Shown here: in pieces, positions 1-10,749 of the stretch
Layout: each line of letters starts with the position of its first letter
Position numbering within the stretch: the first letter of the stretch is position 1
Origin: Ophiosphaerella korrae
Lineage: Eukaryota; Ascomycota; Dothideomycetes; Pleosporales; Phaeosphaeriaceae
Length of the DNA: 31,980 nt
Reading direction: 5' to 3'
NCBI GenBank assembly: GCA_028456385.1
Contig: JALNQF010000422.1
Location: forward strand, 1 to 31,980
Notes under the pieces: generated by a model
Told to the model about the DNA's origin: nothing
What the model saw: the letters and a program-made list of their open reading frames with translations, nothing else
The model's database searches: none
Translations under genes and position numbers: made by a program

Positions 1-3000
1 AATCTTTACGTCTTCTCTATAGCCTTTAGTAGACTATACTATAGTATTAATAGAGAGCTCTTTATATTACTCTAAGAGGTCCTAGTAAAGTACTATAAGA
101 GGTATAATAATAATAGTTTAGCTATACTCCTAGTAGTAGGCTAAGAAGAGAAATATAAAGCTTTTCCTAGATCTAGTACTAGTAATATATAGTACAACTA
201 TATTGCCTCTAAAGATAGCCTTTAGTACTCTTTCTTACTCGCCTCTAAACTAGGTAGACTAGCTAAATATAACTTATAGGAGTAGGCGTAATATAGCTTA
301 CTTATTCTCTACTAGTTAGTATTACTTTTACTTAGTAAGTATATTTATATACTAGCTATATTCTTTATCTATTTTTATAAAACCTAACGCCTTATACTAC
401 TATAAAGAGGTCTTAAAATAAGCTTCTACTTAGCTATACTCTTATAAAGATAGACGCAATACGTCTATAGTATAGACTTCCTAGGCTATTTATATAGAGT
501 AACTAGCTTATATTTTACGTACTTTATTATCTAACTCTTTTAGTATCTTATTTACGTCTTCTTTAGAGAGCTCTTAAAGTCTATTTAGGCTATCTATTTA
601 CTAACTAAAGGTAATAATAAGGTACTAAAGTATACTAATAGATATCTCTTACCTTATCTATAGACTTGTTACTTTTATAATAACCTAACCTAAGATCTTA
701 GCTATAGGGTATTCTTAGCTATTAGGGTCTAGCTAGAGTAAGGTACTTTATACTCGTATATAGTACTTTAGATTAATAGTATAGAACTATAGTTAATAAT
801 AAAATAGCCTAATAAACTATAAGTACTATATAAGTAGGCTACTTACCTCTTAAAGAAGAAATTAGTAAATTATTTTAGTTAATTTATCTTAGTTAAATCC
901 TTTATAGTATCGTAGTATAATAGCTATAAAGCTATTATATAAGAATATACTTTAGATCTAGCTATTACCTTAGTTAGTATAGTAGACGCTAAGAAGTTTA
1001 GTCTCTCTTACTAGTTAGCTACTTACAAGGTATACTAGGTATAGTAAGTATACAAGGAAGTCTTATACTTACTACAAGTATTTCTTAAGTTAAAGGGGAT
1101 CTAAGGTATTAGATATTATAATACCTTTTAACTCTTTAGATATCGTTATATTAATAACTTGTTTATATATAAAATCCTTATATAGATTTAGTAGACTTAT
1201 TTTACGATTAAATATAGTATACCTAGGCCTTGTTAATATTAGATTATTAACAAATACGTCCTAAAGAATAGTAGGGAGTTGTTAATCTAGGTTAGTAAAT
1301 ATAAGTTACTAAAGGAGTTATACTATAGTATAATATTCTTACTATACTATATTATTAAAAGAAGATAGACTAGTCTTTATTCTATATAGAGTAATAACGT
1401 CTCTCTACTACTATATAAAGGTATCTATATTTTCTCTATATTAAAAGTAACTACTATAGCGTATAGTGTTAATAATCTAATTTATTAGAGTAGAGTATAC
1501 TATTATTAAATACTAATATACCTAAGTCTTAAAGTTATCTACTACTACCCTATTTTAGTTCTCTTAGGTAATATAGATATATTTAGCCTCTTCTTATTCT
1601 TATATTAGTAAATTAGCATTATTTTATAATAGACTCTATAAAGCTTCTACTATTTACTTCTTATATTTTTCTAGTATAGTAAACTTATCTTGTAATTATT
1701 TAAGTACTACTAGTCTAGCTATCTTCTTTAATATAGATAGTTTTATTATAAAGTAGTATACTTCTTAAAAGCTATTACTATTTAGTAGAAGTAATAGGAA
1801 TACAATAGGTATAATAAGTACAAGTTTAAGATTACTTAATTAACTTATCTATTTAAGAAGAGATATCTAGAAGTTATAGTATAGCCTTTCTATTAGGTTT
1901 AATTGTATAAAGTTATATTTTACGTTAATAGTAGTATACGTATAACCTTTTAAGTCTAGGTGTTATATTATCTATTCTTATACTACTCTCTAATAAGATT
2001 ATACTTCTAGAGAAGATAGGAGTACTACTTAATTATTAAATATCTACTAGAAGAAGATAAATATCTTCTAGAGTAAAATTATATAAGAGGTACTTAAGTA
2101 TTAATATAGCTCTAGTAGAAATAGAGAGATATTTTTAAAGTCTTCTTATATAACCTAAATATAAGTATACCTTAATATCTTTATAGTAATATTCTACTAT
2201 ATTTAGACTATACTAGTAACACTAGTATATAGGAAGTATAGTTTCTTCTCTTCTTATTTATCTAGTATAGTAATATATTTTAATATATTTAGCTATAACT
2301 TTACTTTACTTAGAATATCTAGAAACTTAGTATTAGTAATCTATAGATTTATTTGCGCTATTATCTATTATAGTATAATAAGCTAGTATTACTTTTTTTC
2401 TTATATTACCTATATCTTTACTTCTTGTAATTACTTCCTTAGTCGCTAAGTAGATATAGATAAGATATTTAAAGTATAGTATAGAGATAGATTATATAAA
2501 GATAGATTGTATAGAGATAGATTATATAAAGATAGATTATATAAAGATAGATCGATTATAGATAGGATAATTAGTAATAGATTGTATAAAGATAGATTAT
2601 ACAAAGATAGATTGTATAAGGATAGATTATATAAGGATAGATTATATAAGGATAGATTATACAAGGATAAATTATACAAGAATAGATTGTAAAGTAGTAT
2701 TATACTTAGTATAGTAGTTTTATCTACAATTAAATAGTTAGTTAGTTACTAATTAGTAGCTACTAGTATAGGACTTACTATTATTATATAATTTAAAGTA
2801 ACGAGTAAGTTATAGAGAGCTAAATTGTAGTAGTATAGATAAGAAAAATCTCTAACTTAAGATAATTGTAGCTTATTCTATATACTATTTCTCTTAATAC
2901 TACTTAGTACCCTTTAGTACGTAAATATTATATACTTTATAGATATACTATATAATATTACTCTTAGCTACTTAACTACTACTAATATAGTTATAGTATA

Positions 3001-4974
3001 AATAGCAATATAACTTGTAGTAGAGAGTAAGGCTATTAATCTACTTTATAGGCTCGTTTAGGAAATAGAGTTAATAGTATTCTTAGATTAATTTAACTTC
3101 TTTATTAGCTTCCTTAACCTTATTAGTAATATTCCTCCTAATATTTAGTAGTATATTACAGTACTTTTTATTAAAATAAGCTTTAACTTTAGTAGGTAGG
3201 ATAATATATTAGTATAGGGCGTATATAACAATTTAGTAAACTTAGTTAATATATATATATTTTAGTATATTACTAGTATAGTCTACTATTTTTGAATATA
3301 CTCTTAGAAAAAAGAGATATATTTTAACTCCCTACTATAGCTAAATTCCTATAGGCTAGTGCGTATATATACTCCTAGATAAATATTATTACGCTCTATA
3401 ACAAATTATAGATAGCGTATTCCTAGCTAATACTAGTTATAAGATATACTAAAAATATATTATAGCCTTGTTAGTATTATCTATTGTAGATAAATCTATT
3501 CTAAATATATATACAAAGTAGGTCTTATTTTATAAGGTTACTTGTGTTACTACTAATAGACCTATTTACGCTAAACTACTAGGCGAAACTAAACTAACTT
3601 AAGTATTTATTACTTTAATACTAAATATAGCCTTACGTTAGATAACCTATTTAACTCTAAAAAATAAGCTATTACAGTATATTAAGCGTATATATTTAAT
3701 ATATTGTTTAGAAGTTCCTAATTCTAAAGAGGATATTAGAGATAATAATATATAAGAAAGAAACTACTTAGATAATAATATAGAAGAGTAAGAGAATAGT
3801 AGCTATAATAAAACTAATACGTATTTAAAATAAAGATATATAAGGAAAGAGAGTTTAATAAAATAATTTAATAAAAGAGTAAAAGACTACTTAGAAGTAA
3901 GATTTATATAAATAGTTATAAATACTTAGGATTTAGCTTAAGTAGAAATAAACAAAATAACTATTAATAGTAATAGGTAAAAGTACTAGAGCTTTACTAT
4001 ATAGAAGATGCGTAGTATAGAGCTTAAGGTAGTTAGGATAATAATTATAAAAGCTATAGCGATTAGTTTATCTAACTACTTACAAGAGTAGTAATTAATA
4101 TTATAGTTGTAGAGAGCTTAGTATTAGGAGGGAAAATAAATTACTACTAATAGATTCTAGAAGTTAAGAGCTTTTGCTAATAAATTAGATCTAGAGTTAA
4201 TCTTTACTACTCTAATACCTAAGCTAGATACCTAGTTAGTCTTAACTTAGTTAATAGTAGAGAGTATATTAGGTTTAGCTTTAATAGCTTATAAAACAAA
4301 TAGCTTTTATAAATTATTTATAGTAGTATAATAAAGTTAAGTAGTAAGAAGCTTAGGAGATATAAAGTATAAGTAGATTATAGCTATACTCTTAGTAGAA
4401 TATAATTTACTTAAAATATTAACCTAGAAGTATACTATTTACTCTAGTAGTCGTAGTTATAGCTTTACTATAGTAGCAAAAGAGAACTTATTCTAGGTTA
4501 TTTATAGCTAGGATATAACCCTCTAAGATAATTAGAAAGATTTACCTAATTAGAAATAGTTTAGCTAGTACTTAGAATACGTAAAGCAATAGTATATATT
4601 AAAGAATAAATTTAGTATAGGTGTATTTATATTATTACTAAAGGGAATAGTTTTAAATACTTAGATTAAGAGGTTTCTACTAATAGGGCGATTTTCTAAG
4701 TAGATTAATATAGTTGTATTATATTACTTAGGAACCTAAGACTTAGTTAACGTAATTAAACCTACTTACATTGCCTATATAAAAGAAGAAGCCCTACTAC
4801 TACTACTTCTACTAGAAAATCTATAGGAGGAAGAGTTAGATAGCTTTAATATTAAGACTATATTATTAACACGAGATCTAGTATAGTAACCTATATAGGA
4901 ACTAGATAGTGTAGATATTAGTATAAGTACTTAATTATAGTTTAATTTAATATTAAAACCTCTCTATACCTTTA
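1..4974 (-). pseudogene. RIP-degraded TLH-like RecQ helicase gene, copy 1 (3' end outside window)
   Basis: Minus-strand relic of a large RecQ-family DNA helicase of the subtelomeric, telomere-linked type. An ATP-binding P-loop lies at 160-180 and reads S-T-R-S-R-K-S; both arginine codons are what RIP makes of glycine codons after a T, giving T-G-S-G-K-S. The N-terminal RecQ motif FRGEQE (its Q codon now TAG) is at 232-249 and motif Ia (I-I-P-L-I-V-L) at 88-108. Upstream lie a Y-Y-K-G segment (898-909, YHKG in the family), an L-P-R-E-V-like segment (844-861), and an R-E-T-K-L-L-S segment (991-1011, RGTELLS in the family). A probable coiled coil (about 1590-1700) and a pentapeptide array (2481-2692) precede these. 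All these points lie in one minus frame, and frame 1 still reads as protein at 3240-3600 and near 4940. The start is uncertain; an ATG now ATA near 4974 is a candidate. Stops are all TAA or TAG. The helicase core and C terminus would lie left of the window. Family assignment rests on remembered motifs. Confidence 0.8.
2481..2692 (-). repeat. 15-bp coding minisatellite in TLH copy 1
   Basis: About twelve 15-bp units close to GATAGATTATATAAA on the plus strand, split into four and eight units by a spacer of about 30 bp at 2549-2577. On the minus strand, in the same frame as the helicase motifs, the units read as repeats of L-Y-N-L-S (Y may have been C or H before RIP). The open stretch at 2446-2679 on the minus strand stays open because the unit contains no codon that RIP turns into a stop. 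It is therefore an in-frame piece of the helicase relic, not an independent small gene. The plus-strand open stretch over the same array is an antisense artefact. Confidence 0.85.
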
Positions 4975-5303
4975 TATATATAATACCTAGAGTTATAAGT
5001 TAATACTTAAGGGTACGTAGGAATAAGAGATTAGCGCTTTTTTAAAAATATACTAATCTCCTATCCTCTTTAGGTATATATAGTTATCTTTATTATAAAC
5101 TATATTTCTTTATATATTTTATTGTTTCTTGTATTACTATTACTTAATATTAGGTATTTTACCTTATATTTATTTATATTATACTAAGAGCGAGTAGAAT
5201 AAAGAAGTGTATAGCTTAATAGAGTATAGTAATATCTTTAAGTTTATAGTATTGTTAAATTTTTATTTTGTCTATATTAGAGGTTAGAAATCGTTCTATA
5301 TAC

Positions 5304-5475
5304 AATAGTCCTTATACCTAGTAATATTAAAGGATAATATTAAGGTATAGTTCTTATACTTAGCAATATCGAGGGATAATATTAAGGTATAGTTCTTATA
5401 CTTAGTAATATCGAGGGACAATATTAAGGTATAGTTCTTATACCTAGTAATATCGAGGGACAATATTAAGGTATA
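5304..5475. repeat. 42-bp tandem repeat, array 1
   Basis: Four units with an exact 42-bp period; the GTATAG landmark falls at 5345, 5387, 5429 and 5471. Each unit carries AGTTCTTATACCTAGTAATA followed by a variable CGAGGG or TAAAGG block and an ACAATATTAAG tail. The corresponding place in copy 2 (about 10475-10515) has a single unit. Confidence 0.9.
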
Positions 5476-5880
5476 GCACTACTATTACTATTAAACTTTA
5501 TAGCGCTGTATTGCGACAACAAGAAGAGATATAAGAAATTGAATTAAAGATTTAGAATCGCAGTGTCTTACTATACAAGATAAGTTATTAGTATTATTTT
5601 ATTAAGGCTTGTACAAGTACAACAATATTAAAGGACAATTTTAAGGTATAGTTCTTATACCTAGCAATATTAAGGGACAATATTAAGGTATAGTTCTTAT
5701 ACCTAGCAATATTAAAGGATAATATCAAGGTATAGTACTACTATTACTATTAAACTTTACAGCGCTGCATCGCAACAACAAGAAAAGATATAAGAAATTA
5801 AATTAAAGATTTAGAATCGCTATATCTTACTATACAAGATAAGTTATTAGTATTATTTTATTAAGGGTTATACAAGTAAG
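5471..5880. repeat. 259-bp higher-order repeat with second 42-bp array
   Basis: The block starting GTATAG-(C/T)ACTACTATTAC at 5471 starts again at 5730, a 259-bp period. Each copy carries about 150 bp of unique sequence (shared words AGCGCTG, ACAACAAGAA, TTTAGAATCGC, TTATTAGTATTA). Between them lies a second 42-bp array at 5612-5735, with the landmark at 5646, 5688 and 5730. Copy 2 of the large duplication has only one such block (10515-10680). Confidence 0.85.
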
Positions 5881-7462
5881 ATAATATTAAAGGACAATAT
5901 TAAAGCATATTATAGACTATCTTAGTAGTAATACGCTAGGTATATTGTTAAATCCAATATATATAGTAAACGCTAAGAAGTTTAGTCTTTCTTACTAGTT
6001 AGCTACTTACAAGGTATACTAGGTATAGTAAGTATATAAAGAAGTCTTGTACTTACTACGAGTATTTCTTAACTTAAAAGAGATCTAAGGTATTAGATAT
6101 TATAATACCTTTTAACTCTTTAGATATTATTATATTAATAACTTATATATACACAAAATCCTTGTATAGATTTAGTAGACTTGTTTTAGGATTAAATATA
6201 GTATACCTAGGCCTTGTTAATATTAGATTATTAATAAATACGTCCTAAGGAATAGTAAGGAGTTATTAATCTAGGTTAGTAAATATAAGTTACTAAAGGA
6301 GTTATACTATAGTATAATATTCTTGCTACACTATATTATTAAAGGAAGATAGACTAGTATTTATTCTATATAGAGTAACAACGTGTTTTACTACTATATA
6401 AAGGTATCTATATTTTCTCTATATTAAAAGCGACTACTATAGCGCGTAGTATTAATAATCTAATTTATTAGAGTAGAGTATACTGTTATTAAATACTAAT
6501 GTACCTAAGTCTTAAAGTTATCTACTACAACCCTATTCTAGTTCTCTTAGGCAATATAGATATATTTAGCCTTTTCTTATTCTTATATTAGTAAATTAGC
6601 TTTATTTTATATTAGACTCTATAAAGCTTCTACTATTTACTTACTATATTCTTCTAGTATAGTAAACTTATCTTGTAATTATTAAAGTACTACTAGTCTA
6701 GCTATCTTCTTTAACGTAGATAGTTTTATTGTAAAGTAGTATACTTCTTAGAAGCTATTACTATTTAGTAGAAGTAATAAGAACGCAATAAGTATAACAA
6801 GTACAAGTTTATAATTACTTAATTAACTTATCTATTTAAGAAGAGATATCTAGAAGTTATAGTATAGCCTTTCTATTAGGTTTAATTGTGTATAGTTGTG
6901 TTTTACGTTAATAGTAGTATACGTATAACCTTCTAAGTCTAGGTGTTATATTATTTATTTCTATACTACCCTCTAATAGGATTATACTTCTAGAGAAGAT
7001 AGGAGTACTACTTAATTATTAAATATCTACTAGAAGAAGATAAATATCTTCTAGAGTAAAATTATATAAGAAGTACTTAAGTATTAATATAGCTCTAGTA
7101 GAAATAGAGAGATATCTTTAAAGTCTTCTTATATAACTTAAATACGAGTATACCTTAATATCTTTATAGTAATATTTTACTATATTTAGACTATACTAGT
7201 AATACTAGTGTATAGGAAGTATAGTTTCTTCTCCTCTTATTTATCTAGTATAGTAATATATTTTAATATATTTAGCTATAACTCTACTTTACTTAGAATA
7301 TCTAGAAACTTAGTATTAGTAATCTATAGATTTGTTTGCGCTATTATCTATTGTAGTATAATAAGCTTATATTACTTTTTTTCTTTTATTGCCTATATTT
7401 TTACTTCTTATAATTACTTCCTTAGTCGCTAAGTAGATATAGATAGAGTATTTAAAGTATAG

Positions 7463-7580
7463 TATAGAGATAGATTATATAAAGATAGATTGTATAAGGA
7501 TAGATTATATAGGGATAGATTAATTATAGATAAGTTAATTAGTAATAGATTATATAAAGATAGATTATATAAAGAAAGAT
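7463..7580 (-). repeat. 15-bp coding minisatellite in TLH copy 2 (contracted)
   Basis: Same 15-bp units as at 2481-2692, but about six units in place of twelve, around the same non-repeat spacer. Flanking landmarks (AGTCGCTAAG on one side, GTAGTATTATACTTAG on the other) show copy 2 shorter by exactly 90 bp, six units, so the change keeps the reading frame. Confidence 0.85.
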
Positions 7581-8001
7581 TATAGAGTAGTATTATACTT
7601 AGCGTAGTAGTTTTATCTATAATTAAATAGTTAGTTAGTTACTAATTAGTAGCTACTAGTATAGGACTTACTATTATTATATACTTTAAAGTAACGCGTA
7701 AGTTATAGAGAGCTAAATTGTAGTAGTATAGATAGGAAGAATCTCTAACTTAGGATAATTATAGCTTGTTCTATATACTATTCCTCTTAATACTACTTAG
7801 TACCCTTTAGTACGTAAATATTATATACTTTATAGATATACTATATAATATTACTCTTAGCTACTTAACTACTACTAATATAGTTATAGTATAAATAGTA
7901 ATATAACTTATAGTAAAGAGTAAAGCTAATAATCTACTTAATAGGCTTATTTAGGAGATAGAGTTAATAGTATTCTTAGATTAATCTAACCTCTTTATTA
8001 G

Positions 8002-8272
8002 TATAAGATAGTTATCCCTTATATCTCTTATTTTTATACTAATATTAGTAAGTTTATAACTTACTATTATTATAAACTAACTAATATTATAAACTTACTA
8101 ATATTACTAACTTACTAATATTTAACTACTTTTCTACTTTTAGTTAGCGCTTAGTAAGCTACTAGGTATATATACCTAGTACTTACTTAGATAGCTTTAT
8201 CTACTATTTACTCTTTTTAGTTAATTATTAATACTACTTTATTAAGTTATCTTACGTAAAGTTTACCTTATA
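8002..8272. mobile_element. Short MITE-like insertion in TLH copy 2
   Basis: Copy 1 reads CTTTATTAG-CTTCCTTAAC at 3100-3118; copy 2 has 276 extra bases at the same point. The insert is flanked by ATTAG at 7997-8001 and 8273-8277, a 5-bp direct repeat present once in copy 1. Its ends are TATAAGATA and, inverted, TATAAGGTA, matching at 8 of 9 positions. The inner part is rich in short inverted and direct repeats of TTAGTAAGTTTATA type. No coding capacity is visible. A small non-autonomous transposon or MITE fits; the superfamily cannot be told, and the 5-bp target repeat could be read one or two bases differently. Confidence 0.7.
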
Positions 8273-10144
8273 ATTAGCTTCTTTAACTTTATTAGTAATA
8301 TTCCTCTTAATATTTAGTAGTATAGTATAGTACTCTTTATTAAAATAAGCTTTAACTTTAGTAAGTAGAATAACGTATTAGTATAGGGCGTATATAGTAA
8401 TTTAGTAAACTTAGTTAATATATATAGATTTTAGTATATTACTAGTATAGTCTACTATTTTAGAATATACTCTTAGAAAGGAGAGATATATTTTAACCCC
8501 CTAATATAGCTAAATTCCTATAGGCTAGTACGTATACGTACTCTTAAATAAATATTATTGCGCTCTATAATAAATTATAGATTACGTATTCCAAGCTAAT
8601 ACTAGTTATAAGATATACTAAAAATATATTATAGCTTTATTAGTATTATCTATTATAGCTAAATCTATTCTAGATATATATATAAAGTAGGCCTTATTCT
8701 ATAAAGTTACTTGTATTACTACTAATAGACCTATTTACGCTAAACTACTAGGCGAAACTAAACTAACCTAAGTATTTATTACTTTAATACTAGATATAGC
8801 CTTATATTAGATAACCTATTTAACTATAAAAAAATAAGCTATTATAGTATATTAAGCGTATATATTTAATATATTGTTTAGAAGTTCTTAATTCTAAAGA
8901 AGATATTAGAGATAATAATATATAAGAAAGAAACTACTTAGATAATAATATAGAAGAGTAAAGGAATAGTAGCTATAATAGAACTAATATATATTTAAAA
9001 TAGAGACGTATAAAGAAAGAGAGTTTAATAAAATAATTTAATAAAAGAGTAAAAAACTACTTAGAAGTAAGATTTATATATATAGTTATAAATACTTAGG
9101 ATTTAGCTTAAGTAGAAATAAATAAAATAACTATTAATAGTAAGAGGTAAAAGTACTAGAGCTTTACTATATAGAAGATATATAGTATAGAGCTTAAGGT
9201 AGTTAGGATAATAATTATAAAAGCTATAGCAATTAGTTTATCTAACTACTTATAAGAGTAGTAATTAATATTATAGTTATAGAAAGCTTAGTATTAAGAG
9301 GAAAAACAAATTACTATAGATAGATTCTAGAAGTTAAGAACTTTTACTAATAAATTAGATCTAGAGTTAATCTTTACTACTCTAACACCTAAGCTAGACA
9401 CATAGTTAGTCTTAACTTAGTTAATAGTAGAAAGTAAATTAGCTATAGCCTTAATAGCTTATAAAATAAATAGCTTTTATAAATTATTTATAGTAGTATA
9501 ATAAAGTTAAGTAGTAAGAAGCTTATAAGATATAAAGTATAAGTAGATTATAGCTATACTCTTAGTAGAATATAATTTTCTTAAAATATTAACTTAGAAG
9601 TATACTATTTACTCTAGTAGTTATAGTTATAGCTTTACTATAGTAGTAAAAGAGAACTTATTTTAAGTTATTTATAGCTAGGATATAACCTTCTAAGATA
9701 ATTAGAAAGATTTACCTAATTATAAATTAATTAGCTAGTACTTAGTATACGTAAAGTAATAGCGTATGTTAAATAATAAATTTAGTATAGGTATATTTAT
9801 ATTATTACTAAAGGGAATAGTTTTAAATACTTAGATTAAGAGGTTTCTACTAATAGGGCGATTTTCTAAGTAGATTAATATAGTTATATTATATTAATTA
9901 AGAATCTAGGACTTAGTTAATATTATTAAACCTACCTACATCGCCTATATAAAAGAAGAAGCCCTACTACTATTACTTTTACTAGAAGATCTATAAAAAA
10001 AAGAGTTAGATAGCTTTAATATTAAGACTATATTATTAATATAAGATCTAGTATAGTAACCTTTATAGAAACTAGATAGTAAAGATATTACTATTAGTAC
10101 TTAATTATAGTTTAATTTTATATTAAAACCTTTCTATACTTTTA

Positions 10145-10749
10145 TATATATAATACTTAGAGTTAAAAGTAGTTATTTAAGAGTATATAAGCGTAGGATT
10201 TTAGCACTTTTTTATAAATATACTAATCTCCTATCTTCTTTAGGTATATATAGTTATCTTTATTATAAACTATATTTCTTTATATATTTTATTTTTTCTT
10301 ATATTACTATTACTTAATATTAGGTATTTTACCTTATATTTATTTATATTATACTAAAAGCAAGTAGAATAAAGATATATAGAGCTTAATAGAGTTTAGT
10401 AATGTCTTTAAGTTTATAGTATTATTAAATTTATTTTGTCTATATTAGAGGTTAGAAATTATTCTATATATAGTTATCCTTATACCTAGTAATATTAAAA
10501 GATAATATTAAAGTATAGTACTACTATTACTATTAAACTTTATAATGCTATATTGTAATAATAAGAAGAGATATTAGAAATTAAATTAAAGATTTAGGAT
10601 TATAGAATCTTACTATATAAGATAGAGTATTAGTATTATTTTATTAAGGCTTATATAAGTAAAATAATATCGAAGGATAATATTAAAGGATATTATAGAC
10701 TATCTTAGTAGTAATATACTAGGTATATTATTAAATCTAATATATATAG
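10145..10749. other. Upstream region of TLH copy 2, no gene
   Basis: Aligns with 4975-5965 of copy 1 but lacks the 42-bp array expansion and the second 259-bp block. It ends at AATATATATAG (10749), the outer boundary of the duplication; beyond it the two copies no longer correspond. Confidence 0.7.

Larger units (their letters stand above)
4975..5965. other. Upstream region of TLH copy 1, no gene
   Basis: About 1 kb lying 5' of the minus-strand helicase relic and shared, with different repeat copy number, with 10145-10749. It holds two short arrays of a 42-bp repeat, described separately, and a 259-bp higher-order repeat. Part of it keeps more CpA and TpG than the rest of the window. It probably contained the promoter, but no promoter element can be fixed after RIP. 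Confidence 0.6.
5966..10144 (-). pseudogene. RIP-degraded TLH-like helicase gene, copy 2 (truncated, no helicase domain)
   Basis: Second copy of the N-terminal part of the TLH-like helicase relic. It corresponds to 982-4974 of copy 1 and ends at 5966 in the R-E-T-K-L-L-S region, so the YHKG, RecQ and Walker A parts are missing. Beyond TAA/TAG stops typical of RIP it has two single-base length differences from copy 1: one base fewer near 6381 (ACGTGTTTTACTAC against ACGTCTCTCTACTAC), and an A7 run against A6 near 8830. Either breaks the frame that copy 1 keeps. It also has six fewer 15-bp minisatellite units and an inserted element at 8002-8272. The plus-strand open stretch at 7208-7432 lies antisense to this relic and is chance. 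No product is possible. Confidence 0.8.
982..10749. repeat. Tandem segmental duplication, two copies of about 4.8-5.0 kb
   Basis: 982-5965 and 5966-10749 align along their whole length in the same orientation. Both begin at a shared TAGTA(G/A)ACGCTAAGAAG and end at a shared AATATATATAG. Position offsets are 4984 at the left end, 4983 after a one-base difference near 1400/6380, 4893 after the coding minisatellite, 5169 after an insertion in copy 2, and 5170 after an A6/A7 run. To the left of 982 the helicase frame continues without a break, while copy 2 stops dead at 5966, inside the same codon region. This is the layout expected from one tandem duplication with one breakpoint in the gene and the other upstream of it. 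Such a duplication is a good RIP trigger. Confidence 0.9.

Noticed and set aside
700..740. TTAGGG at about 721 as telomere repeat
   Set aside because: A single hexamer with no tandem copies; chance in TA-rich sequence.
2507..2692. Plus-strand open frame of 61 codons over the 15-bp array
   Set aside because: It is the antisense reading of the minisatellite; the minus frame matches the helicase relic, so the plus frame is a by-product of repetition.
3700..5030. Apparent long plus-strand reading once TAA/TAG are read as former Gln/Trp codons
   Set aside because: In RIP-saturated DNA any frame can be read through this way. The minus frame is tied to real motifs; this one is not.
5304..5740. CRISPR-like array (42-bp period)
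   Set aside because: The units are tandem with no unique spacers, and the organism is a fungus.
7208..7432. Plus-strand open frame of 74 codons, hydrophobic
   Set aside because: It lies antisense to helicase copy 2 and is not open in copy 1. The hydrophobic look comes from TA-rich codons.
982..10749. Head-to-tail Helitrons
   Set aside because: No TC start, CTRR end or 3' hairpin; the left boundary of copy 2 falls inside a gene that continues in copy 1.
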